NCBI GenBank assembly: GCA_045603485.1
Contig: JAZUMF010000077.1
Location: 1 to 64,000 of the forward strand
Reading direction: 5' to 3'
Source: RGIG5952 sp045603485
GTDB lineage: Bacteria; Verrucomicrobiota; Kiritimatiellia; RFP12; JAAYLN01
DNA length: 64,000 bases
How positions within the stretch are numbered: position 1 is the first letter of the stretch; each line of letters begins with the position of its first letter. The notes beneath the pieces are model-generated. The model was not told the origin of the DNA and searched no databases. It saw only the letters and a list, made by a program, of their open reading frames with translations. Below, piece by piece: positions 42,978 through 50,149 of this stretch. The translations under genes were made by a program, and so were the position numbers.

Positions 42978-43718
42978 CTACAAATGCGTACAAACATGGC
43001 AAATACTCGCCGAAAGGTTTCGAAGGACTGTTCCGAAATTCGCATCATTGGAAACAAAAGCTGCGAGTGCTTGAACTGGATCGGACTCATACAATGGAAC
43101 CGGAATGTACTTTGCATACCTGCATTCTGACAATATCTCGTAGCCATTGAAATCAAGGAATTCTGGAGCGAAAATGGTCAATCGAATCAGTGCTGAGTCC
43201 ATGACTTTCACGATATCTTCCATTGTGGTGTTTGGCGAAGAAGGCACATCGTCATGAAATCTTGCATCTGAAAGAACAATCACAAACCGGGCAGCGTGAG
43301 TATGATGCCGCCACATTGTGGCATCTTCTTCGCTGACAGCCACAACGCATCGATCCATCTCCCGTATCTTTCCAATTGTCCAAAGAGCGTCCAACAACGA
43401 TTCCGGTTCGTCGCCACCTCCTTCTGCATGAAGCGTCTCTAATTGATGCAAAATCGTGCCCAAATCACGACTAAATGGATTTGCTACGAACCATTTGTCA
43501 GGCCCGTCATATTCGTAATCGCGATACGCATAAATTGCGATACGCCAGTCCTTAACTGGCGCCACATAGGGAATTGAAGGATTCACAAGCGATGTAACAA
43601 AATCTCCTATGCACCTCTTCACGGCATCAATACCAGGAGCCATCGATCCTGTCGCATCAATCAAAAAGATAATGTCGGCAACGCCGCCCTTAACTTTTTT
43701 TGCTTGTTGATCTGACAT
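42978..43718 (-). CDS. vWA-domain protein (DxTxS MIDAS), paralogue 3
   Basis: 246 residues with an AAAGGAG site. MIDAS D21, T23, S25 in LIDATGSMAPG. IYAYRDYEYDGPDKWFVANP and AEGGGDEPESLLDALWTI are shared with the two downstream vWA paralogues. It is the shortest and lacks their low-complexity tail. It lies between two FHA genes, so FHA and vWA may form a pair. Confidence 0.85.
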   Translation of the reverse strand: MSDQQAKKVKGGVADIIFLIDATGSMAPGIDAVKRCIGDFVTSLVNPSIPYVAPVKDWRIAIYAYRDYEYDGPDKWFVANPFSRDLGTILHQLETLHAEGGGDEPESLLDALWTIGKIREMDRCVVAVSEEDATMWRHHTHAARFVIVLSDARFHDDVPSSPNTTMEDIVKVMDSALIRLTIFAPEFLDFNGYEILSECRYAKYIPVPLYESDPVQALAAFVSNDANFGTVLRNLSASICHVCTHL

Positions 43719-43783
43719 TTTTTACTCCTTTGTTTTGTTTGTCTAGTTGATGAATCCTCACAGGCCCCTCCTGTTATGGATTT

Positions 43784-44164
43784 TCATTCCACAAGAATTG
43801 TCATTCGGGCTCTGACGGCTCCAATAGAAATGATGTCATTAGTTTTGACGGAAGTCATCCCCATCAACCGCGCCCCATTAAGGAACGTTGGATTCTTCCC
43901 TTTCCCTGGATTAAGAACCCATTGTTTATCTGTTTGGACGGAAAGGGAAAACTGATCTGTTAAATCAGCAAATTTAGAGTCTTCTTCACCACAGATTGTA
44001 CGAATAAGCGCCCGTCCAATTCGTATATCTCCGCCGAAAGACCTTTCGCCGTTTGTGCCAATCAAACGGATTCTCTTGTATAGAGACCACCCACAAACTT
44101 CGCATTTTATAATGCTAGTCTGGTACTTAGTGCCACATACAGGACAGCTTGCCTCCTCACTCAT
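43784..44164 (-). CDS. zinc-ribbon FHA-domain protein
   Basis: 126 residues from ATG 44164, which sits behind GAAAGGAA; a TTG further up would add five residues. Same design as the FHA gene at 42573: zinc ribbon (CPVCGTKY, CEVCGW), GRALIRTICGEEDSKFAD, and NPTFLNGAR. More diverged than the other two FHA modules. Confidence 0.8.
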   Translation of the reverse strand: MSEEASCPVCGTKYQTSIIKCEVCGWSLYKRIRLIGTNGERSFGGDIRIGRALIRTICGEEDSKFADLTDQFSLSVQTDKQWVLNPGKGKNPTFLNGARLMGMTSVKTNDIISIGAVRARMTILVE

Positions 44165-44180
44165 TGTTTTTCCTTTCAAA

Positions 44181-44342
44181 TTAAGTCGTCACGACGCTTG
44201 CCCAAATCTCGCATCCCCCAAAGACGGGCGTTTGGTGGACGATTTCTGCAAATTCGTTCAGTGCGTTTCGCACCCGTTTCTGCAAAGATGCGTCCATGGA
44301 GCCCGACAGGTCAACAAGAAAGTAAACCGGCAACTGCATCAT
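44181..44342 (-). pseudogene. 53-codon vWA N-terminal fragment coupled to the radical SAM gene
   Basis: ATG 44342 overlaps the stop of the radical SAM gene (ATGA). The product has a perfect MIDAS first half, YFLVDLSGSMDASL, and a strand CEIWASVVT, then a stop. A vWA domain needs about 180-200 residues, so only the first quarter is present. Retained coupling and intact MIDAS suggest recent truncation, or a functional mini-peptide. Confidence 0.55.
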
Positions 44343-45658
44343 GACCGCTTCTCCGATTCCGTTGGAGTCATGCGGCGTTTGCAGTATTCATCCAATAGGT
44401 CTCCCATGGTCTCCAACCTTTTGCACGCCAGTTTCTTTCCATACAACTTCTGAATGGCGAAGCACGCCCCCTGGCAAATCGGGAGCATTCCACATTTTCT
44501 ACAATCTGGATCCTTCACGCGCAAGTCGCAAAACTCCCTATAATGCTGCGAAGTCTCGTCAATGCCATTCCAAACATCGCCAATGGAGTACATACCATCT
44601 TTGTATCGAACCAACCTGTGGCATTTATAAATCTTGCCCTGTGCAGTAATTACAAAGTGCCCTTTCCTTGCCTGACCGCAAACTACCGGTCGGGGTTTCA
44701 AGAACAGACAATTTAGCAGTGCTACATTATCCAACGCCTTCCCTTTGGAAAGTTCGTGTTCAAGATACAATTTTTTCAGTTCAACGAATGTCTCCGGCGG
44801 AAGCGTTGTTGCGCTGCAATCGCCACAATCTTCCGAAAGCGTGAGTGGTGCAAGATATGTCCTCATCAATGCGTTGTCTACATCCTTGAAAAGGGCCTTA
44901 AGGTCAAAATACACCTTCTTGGCGGCTTCAATCCTTTGCGGGTGAAAATTCACTCTGACATCAAGATACACGCCGTTACGAAGCACCATTTTGCAGTTTT
45001 CGATTACCCGAAGAAAGGCTTCTTCTTGGGGAATGTCGATATAACGCTTCACTTTTGCATACCGATCACCAATGTCGTCAACCGTAATTTGAAACGCAAT
45101 CCGTCTGTAATGACTTTTGAAGAAATCAAGCATCTCCTGCGTCAACAGTGACCCATTTGTCGTCACACGTGTAGTTAACACGAATCCATGGCTTTCAAGG
45201 CCTAGCGTTATGTATTCGACAATATCCATCGCCATCAGGGGTTCTCCACCGAACCACTGTATCTGAAGGTCTTTTTTAGGACACTTTTTGACAATGAACG
45301 AAACAATCTGATCAGCTGTGGAGACAGACATGCTTTCGCGCTCCAAGCCTTCTTCAAAGCAATAATAGCATCTAGCATTACAATCGTTGGTGGAGAAAAT
45401 GGTGACGACTTGGCTGTCCTTGCTTGTATCTTCTTCGCGGAACCGTTCGATGATCCCGACTTCATCCAAGTCATCATCGATAAGAAAACCCAATTTCCGT
45501 AGCCAGCCAACTAGATCCTCGTCCGAGAAATCATGATTCATAAAGACCATATTAAAAGCCTCTTCGGTCATCGTCGCCAAAGAGGTCCTCAGCGTGTGAT
45601 ATATGACAACCGTGCCATCAGGTTGTCGCTTGCTAATCATGAAAGTGGTTTGTTTCAT
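44339..45658 (-). CDS. radical SAM / SPASM peptide maturase
   Basis: 439 residues. A short N-terminal domain (1-80) that could be a RiPP recognition element leads to the radical SAM cluster C93-x3-C97-x2-C100 (CNARCYYC) and WFGGEPL. The C-terminal SPASM region has the expected Cys set (CGQARKGHF, KCHRL, DPDCRKCGMLPICQGAC). Such enzymes crosslink or otherwise modify ribosomal peptides. The gene 91 bases upstream encodes a 39-residue Cys-rich peptide, the natural candidate substrate. Between them lies a strong hairpin that would let the peptide be made in excess. Confidence 0.88.
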   Translation of the reverse strand: MKQTTFMISKRQPDGTVVIYHTLRTSLATMTEEAFNMVFMNHDFSDEDLVGWLRKLGFLIDDDLDEVGIIERFREEDTSKDSQVVTIFSTNDCNARCYYCFEEGLERESMSVSTADQIVSFIVKKCPKKDLQIQWFGGEPLMAMDIVEYITLGLESHGFVLTTRVTTNGSLLTQEMLDFFKSHYRRIAFQITVDDIGDRYAKVKRYIDIPQEEAFLRVIENCKMVLRNGVYLDVRVNFHPQRIEAAKKVYFDLKALFKDVDNALMRTYLAPLTLSEDCGDCSATTLPPETFVELKKLYLEHELSKGKALDNVALLNCLFLKPRPVVCGQARKGHFVITAQGKIYKCHRLVRYKDGMYSIGDVWNGIDETSQHYREFCDLRVKDPDCRKCGMLPICQGACFAIQKLYGKKLACKRLETMGDLLDEYCKRRMTPTESEKRS

Positions 45659-45688
45659 TGTTTTCGGTTTTTCAAGAGTTCAAAACGG

Positions 45689-45729
45689 GCATCCCGTCGC
45701 GGATGTTTTCCGCGCCCGGGACGGGATGC
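45689..45729 (-). terminator. strong hairpin between the Cys-rich peptide and its maturase
   Basis: GCATCCCGTC (45689-45698) pairs with GACGGGATGC (45720-45729), and inside it GCGG (45699-45702) with CCGC (45710-45713). On the minus strand CCGTTTTG follows. A partial terminator of the kind often found between RiPP precursor and enzyme genes. Confidence 0.6.
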
Positions 45730-45748
45730 GAAACCTACCTATTGTCCA

Positions 45749-45868
45749 TCAGTCTTGGAATTGGCACTGATTGGGGCAGCAGGATCGAGGCTCGTTTGTT
45801 GATTCGTCGGCATAGAGCATCGCGCGAAGCTCATCCTCGGAACGACATCCGACATCGAGTTCTTTCAT
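45749..45868 (-). CDS. 39-residue Cys-rich RiPP-like precursor peptide
   Basis: ATG 45868 follows an excellent AAGGAG site (seven bases). The product begins MKELDVGCRSEDELRAML, an acidic leader-like helix, and ends with the core-like SCCPNQCQFQD; Cys at 8, 30, 31 and 35. Size, leader/core layout, terminal Cys cluster and position next to a radical SAM/SPASM gene all fit a RiPP precursor, perhaps thioether-crosslinked. No homologue is known to me. It is too short for ordinary gene finding and easy to miss. Confidence 0.6.
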   Translation of the reverse strand: MKELDVGCRSEDELRAMLYADESTNEPRSCCPNQCQFQD

Positions 45869-45917
45869 TGTTTTCTCCTTTTGGGTTGGGGTTCCTTTTG
45901 TGTTCACAGCTACCACT

Positions 45918-45944
45918 CCGGTCGGAACCTGTTAACCAGACCGG
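45918..45944 (-). terminator. weak hairpin between kinase and Cys-rich peptide
   Basis: CCGGTC (45918-45923) with GACCGG (45939-45944), plus an outer CTA/TAG with a bulge. It could reduce read-through from the kinase into the peptide. Confidence 0.35.
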
Positions 45945-45980
45945 TAGCCAAATCGTGTCCTTGAAGAATAATCTTTTCAT

Positions 45981-47561
45981 CTACTTACTTATAATCCGAC
46001 TAAGTTTCGACACCCATGTTTGAATACCTATGAGAAGGTCTTCATGGGTCGCCACATAACATGCGCCCAAGGCAAGGGCAATTATTGTAGTGAACCATGC
46101 AGCGTTTCTAAATACCAAGCGTAAAATATAACATATCCCCTGTACGCATATCATGATAATGCCTGCAGCGTATAGACCGACATAGTAAGCAATGCCCCCT
46201 CCGATAATGGCGGTGAATATTGCCGAAAAAGGATGCCCAGACAGCCAAACGCGGACAACGTTAACCACAAAGCCTATCGCAGCTATGCCAAGTAATGAAG
46301 AGGCAGTATACATCCCGATGGTTTCGCCATTATCTTTGAACCATTTGCCAATGTTGGAGATGAACGCATCATACTCTGCCCAAAGGCCACCTCCTTGCGA
46401 GTTGGCATGCCTCAAAGGAGGTCTGTGACTGATTCTTTGCCCTGAAGATGATTGCACTGGTATACCGGCTGGCGGGGGAGCGACCACTGACGAGGACGCT
46501 TTGTGTTGATTGATGGCACACCAGGGGCATCCACCATGGTAATCCCTTGGAAATTCGTGCAACGGATCACGTCTGCATACTGCCACCCCGGAGGCTTTGT
46601 ACAGGTGATGGTACAGTTTTCCCAAAATCGTCCGCCATTCCTCAGCCGAAGGTCGGGTGTTGATTGTCGTGCGTTTGACGGCGGTTGCCATGTCATAACA
46701 GAAAGCCCTCTCAAATAGCTGTCGCAAATCGGACGGAAAAACATCCATGTCAAGGGCATCATCCACCGTCTTGGCAGGGCTGGCACTTACATAGGGACAA
46801 TATCCCCGGACGATGTTGTCCATTATTTTGGGCATGGAAACAGACCCTTGAGCCACGTTGTATTTCAAACATCCGAACGGATGGCAATTATTGCACAAGA
46901 GACTGAAAATGTGGATGGCAAGTGAAAAACAGTCGGTCTTTTCGGAAAAGACGCTGTTAGCTCTTGAAAGGTCTTTTCCCTGCAGTTCGGGCGGCAAGTA
47001 GTCGGCGACCCCGACGATGCACTTGTAAATCTTTCCTTTCGAGGCAATATTGAATGAATCCGTATCAATCAAGGTTACCATGCCTTTTGCGTTGATCAAG
47101 ATGTTTTTGGGATTCATGTCTCCGACGACGATTCCGCCAGAATGCAATTGTTCAATTGCGGAAGCCAGATTGAAGGCAATGGCCATCGAGTAGCGCCATC
47201 GATATCCGTTCGGCCACAGGACTGCCCTGTCAGCGGGTCGTGAAGCCCATATCAGGGACTTCATGTTGTCGATCCGCGGCATGACGAAACCTTGGAATGA
47301 ACCATCACGCCCGTAGAGAGCGTCCTCAGGCCAAGCAACGATAACCCGATTCCCGGAATGCGGATTGAAATGCATGTCAAGCATGGCAAGAATTTTAGCT
47401 TCTGTTCTTGCCCGCAGTTGAGGATCCGAAATGCGTTCGGGTTTGTAGATTTTGGCCACCGAACCGGGGCGTCTTTGAATGGCATGAACAATGCCTTCGC
47501 CACCGCTTTTGATTACACGATCCAGTTCGTAGATTGTCCGACCATCCCGTCCGTACAACAT
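45981..47561 (-). CDS. TerY-P-type protein kinase (YegI-like) with zinc ribbon and TM helices
   Basis: 526 residues. Glycine loop SGGEGIV at 19-25, ATP lysine K37, catalytic block VVGDMNPKNI (D148, N153, with the HRD His replaced) and a DTD (166-168) in place of DFG. This matches COG4248/YegI-type kinases. After the kinase domain a zinc-binding stretch (about 340-365, ending GGCPWC) is followed by a disordered linker and about three TM helices (about 415-515). The membrane anchor places it at the cell surface facing inward. With the next two genes upstream it forms a kinase, PP2C, vWA triad. Confidence 0.85.
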   Translation of the reverse strand: MLYGRDGRTIYELDRVIKSGGEGIVHAIQRRPGSVAKIYKPERISDPQLRARTEAKILAMLDMHFNPHSGNRVIVAWPEDALYGRDGSFQGFVMPRIDNMKSLIWASRPADRAVLWPNGYRWRYSMAIAFNLASAIEQLHSGGIVVGDMNPKNILINAKGMVTLIDTDSFNIASKGKIYKCIVGVADYLPPELQGKDLSRANSVFSEKTDCFSLAIHIFSLLCNNCHPFGCLKYNVAQGSVSMPKIMDNIVRGYCPYVSASPAKTVDDALDMDVFPSDLRQLFERAFCYDMATAVKRTTINTRPSAEEWRTILGKLYHHLYKASGVAVCRRDPLHEFPRDYHGGCPWCAINQHKASSSVVAPPPAGIPVQSSSGQRISHRPPLRHANSQGGGLWAEYDAFISNIGKWFKDNGETIGMYTASSLLGIAAIGFVVNVVRVWLSGHPFSAIFTAIIGGGIAYYVGLYAAGIIMICVQGICYILRLVFRNAAWFTTIIALALGACYVATHEDLLIGIQTWVSKLSRIISK

Positions 47562-47568
47562 GGCGTCC

Positions 47569-48924
47569 CTATTCCTGATTTAGTTGCTGGTCAGAATCAT
47601 CTGATGCCCTTATGGATGTTTTCTTTTCCTCCACTTCTACCTGTTCCTGCGTGATGTTGTCCAGCGAGTTTTTCTTTTTCCTAAACAACCCCAGAAATGG
47701 ACTCACAATGCTACGGAACTTTCCCGAGGTTTCCGGCGTTCCGTCCCCGAGGTCGGAAAACAGGGGAGCATGCTCATCCTTTTCAACTGAAGATACGGTC
47801 CCTAAACCTAAGTCTGAAGCGGTTTTGTCAGTTTTAGCTTCTGATTCTGACAAGGTGTGCTGGACAGTGTCCGAAGCATCATGACCATTGTGGATGTCTT
47901 CGCCACTTGTCAGAGCCTTTTCGCCAGACGAACTGCTGGTGTTCACCTCTTCCGTGGAGTCGGACGGTGGTAGGTGGTCAATAGAGGAATCGGCAGGAGC
48001 AGTAGGTTGGGGGGCTTGGGCTGTTTTCGGCAGCCTCCCTAATGGGGACGCACACAAAGCCTCTTCGTTCTTCCTCCTCATTGCTTCGCTATCTTCCTTC
48101 CATTTCTGCTCGTCGAAAGGAGCTGGATGGACTCTCTTCAGGAGTTCAGGGACCTGAACGACGACCAAGGTGATGTCATCCGTTATTCCGTAGCCGGAAC
48201 GGGTTTCCTCATTGGAGAGATACTCGTTCCAGTAAGAACGCAACTCGTTCTCGTCCTGGTCGTTTTCCATGATACTTTCGAACATCGGCTTAAAGAACGG
48301 ATAATAGACGCGATTCTTCATCCGTACCGACCCAACGGCTTTGTCCAGAAGACCGTCAGTCATCAATGCCAGAGCGGCCACGGGTTGTTTTGCGACGCTA
48401 AACTGCCAGTTTTCCGCTCCACTTGACAGAGGAACCACACTGTTTGCTTCTTCCCCTTCGATACGGGTCGTGATCATGCTGTACGACCCATCATCAAAAA
48501 GAGCGACGATCCCATCATCCCCGATATGCCCGACATAGCAATTCCCGTTCTCTACCAGCACGGCTACTGTCAGGGTCGTGTCAAAGAGAAGAAATGGGAT
48601 TTCTTTTTCGGTAGCTTCGGCCTCAATGTTGTCATAAGCCTGCTGGAAGGCCTTTTTGATCAATTCCGGTACTGTCTTGTCGGACAATTCCTGCAGGGAG
48701 GCCAGTTCTTGTCCAAGCATGTCCAGTACGGTTTTCACTGCAATTTTTGAACCGAATTCACTATAATCGCACGATCCGACGCCATCGGCAATCGCGGCAA
48801 CAGACATTTCCAGCTTCAAGCGTTCGTTCAAAACGCCTATGGTCCCGCCACAATCTTGGCAATTCTTGCCGGATTTGACATGGGAATCTCCCTGCTGGGA
48901 TATCGCGAAACGTCTTGTCTTCAT
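47569..48924 (-). CDS. PP2C-family protein phosphatase (TerY-P triad)
   Basis: 451 residues. PP2C catalytic motifs: ISQQGDSHVKSGKNCQD at the start, AIADGVGSCD (D47, G48) for metal binding, LMTDGLLDKA and GITDDITLVVV near residue 255. The last about 170 residues are disordered and rich in Ser, Thr, Asp and Glu, a likely target of the kinases and a landing site for FHA domains. Seven bases separate it from the kinase gene. It would reverse the kinase's marks, as in other TerY-P triads. Confidence 0.87.
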   Translation of the reverse strand: MKTRRFAISQQGDSHVKSGKNCQDCGGTIGVLNERLKLEMSVAAIADGVGSCDYSEFGSKIAVKTVLDMLGQELASLQELSDKTVPELIKKAFQQAYDNIEAEATEKEIPFLLFDTTLTVAVLVENGNCYVGHIGDDGIVALFDDGSYSMITTRIEGEEANSVVPLSSGAENWQFSVAKQPVAALALMTDGLLDKAVGSVRMKNRVYYPFFKPMFESIMENDQDENELRSYWNEYLSNEETRSGYGITDDITLVVVQVPELLKRVHPAPFDEQKWKEDSEAMRRKNEEALCASPLGRLPKTAQAPQPTAPADSSIDHLPPSDSTEEVNTSSSSGEKALTSGEDIHNGHDASDTVQHTLSESEAKTDKTASDLGLGTVSSVEKDEHAPLFSDLGDGTPETSGKFRSIVSPFLGLFRKKKNSLDNITQEQVEVEEKKTSIRASDDSDQQLNQE

Positions 48925-48977
48925 CTACTTTTGTCTCCGTCTTTTGATGGCTAGGTCTCCATGGACTTACGGAAAAC

Positions 48978-49008
48978 CCGGGCACATTTTTTTGATGAAT
49001 ATGCCCGG
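48978..49008 (-). terminator. hairpin between TerY-type vWA and PP2C genes
   Basis: CCGGGCA (48978-48984) pairs with TGCCCGG (49002-49008) around a 17-base A/T-rich loop in the 152-base gap. Third clear hairpin at an internal junction of the cluster. Confidence 0.5.
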
Positions 49009-49076
49009 ATACATGCCAATGCAATTCATCTGCCAACTGAAGTTTCCAACAATGTCTTGATCAACTTGCTGTTTCC

Positions 49077-49763
49077 TTACACGTCAATCGGGATGAAGTC
49101 AACTTTGATGTTGTTGGTAGGAGCAGGCAGGTTTAACATCGAGCCGGGTTCGCTTTGCGATGCGGAAGAAACGCTTTGACTGAGATATTCAAAGACTGCG
49201 GCAAGATTGTCTTTGCCAACCCGAAGAATCATTCCGTTTTTGTGCATGCCGCCCAGTTCGGCGTCATTTACTTGATTGCCGACCGCAACGCCGAAGAATA
49301 CGCACTTCTTGTTCTTCTGGGCTTCCAGCAATGCCTGGAACGATCCGTTGTCGGCGTCGTTTGAACCGCCATCGGTCAGCAGCCAAATCCAAGGCTGGTT
49401 GTATGTCATGCCGTTCTTCTTGTAATCGTCTTTCCTCTCGGTTACACGACGCAACGCAAATTCGACAGCCTCGTGTGTGTGCGTCATGCCACCGCAGTTG
49501 ATGCGCGGAATTTCCATTTTTTGGATGGGACCAAATGCGGACTGCTCACAGACGTTGTCATCAAAGGTAATCAGACAAATCTCAACCCGCCCGCGCGCGA
49601 TATCATCGTCCATTATGGTCTGTTTCATTTCTGCTATGGCTTCCTCAAGCTCGCGTATGCAACCGCTCATGGAACCAGACGTATCAACCAGAACTGCACA
49701 GGCAAGATGTTGTTCGCCGGTGTTTTCAACGGGAAGTCTAGGTTTTTCTTGGATAATTGGCAT
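49077..49763 (-). CDS. TerY-like vWA protein (triad member)
   Basis: 228 residues. Full MIDAS: DTSGSM at 27-32, the conserved Thr near GGMTHTHEAV and Asp in LLTDGGSNDAD. Overall like TerY/YegL. The C-terminal 25 residues are hydrophilic. TerY proteins are thought to bind metal-dependent partners in tellurite/stress and conflict systems; with PP2C and the YegI-like kinase downstream this completes the triad. Confidence 0.88.
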   Translation of the reverse strand: MPIIQEKPRLPVENTGEQHLACAVLVDTSGSMSGCIRELEEAIAEMKQTIMDDDIARGRVEICLITFDDNVCEQSAFGPIQKMEIPRINCGGMTHTHEAVEFALRRVTERKDDYKKNGMTYNQPWIWLLTDGGSNDADNGSFQALLEAQKNKKCVFFGVAVGNQVNDAELGGMHKNGMILRVGKDNLAAVFEYLSQSVSSASQSEPGSMLNLPAPTNNIKVDFIPIDV

Positions 49764-49766
49764 GAT

Positions 49767-50147
49767 TTATCTCCTTTCGCAACCGATCGCATACCGTTCT
49801 TCCGTGCCATTCGCAAGCCAGATCGCCAGATCTGGCGGAACTTGCGAAAAGTAATTCATGGAAGTAGTTCTGCTCTCCGTTGACGAAAATGGTTGGGCAA
49901 ACGGTAGGATGGTCGTGCATCCGCAAACTTTGAGGTCCGGCAAAACGAATTCGTCCAGCGGAACGGAATCCACGATTACCCGAGCATGCGTCGAGAACGC
50001 GATGGCCGTCACGCTCGTCCCTTCGGCTGTGTCAGGGTTGGACTTTAGCGCCGAAACAAGCCCATCCACGCCGTTGCGCATGGACTGCAGCGGCTCCCCA
50101 TGCATAGACGCGGAAACGTCGAGGACTATGTAGATTGATGCGGTCAT
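49767..50147 (-). CDS. short vWA protein, C-terminally truncated
   Basis: 126 residues. The start YIVLDVSASMHGEPLQSM has an intact DxSxS, and VTAIAFSTHARVIVD and LDEFVLPDLKVCGCTTI give strands 2-3 and the third MIDAS loop. The second half of the fold (the TDG strand) is absent and replaced by an unrelated tail. Three bases from the TerY gene and two from the ATPase gene, so still in the operon. Either a truncated copy or a minimal binding module. Confidence 0.6.
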   Translation of the reverse strand: MTASIYIVLDVSASMHGEPLQSMRNGVDGLVSALKSNPDTAEGTSVTAIAFSTHARVIVDSVPLDEFVLPDLKVCGCTTILPFAQPFSSTESRTTSMNYFSQVPPDLAIWLANGTEERYAIGCERR

Positions 50148-50149
50148 GG

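Noticed and set aside
45749..45980. A longer frame starting near 45984 that runs through the peptide region
   Set aside because: It uses a different frame from the Cys-rich peptide, lacks a ribosome site and gives a product without any pattern; the frame from 45868 has a strong site.
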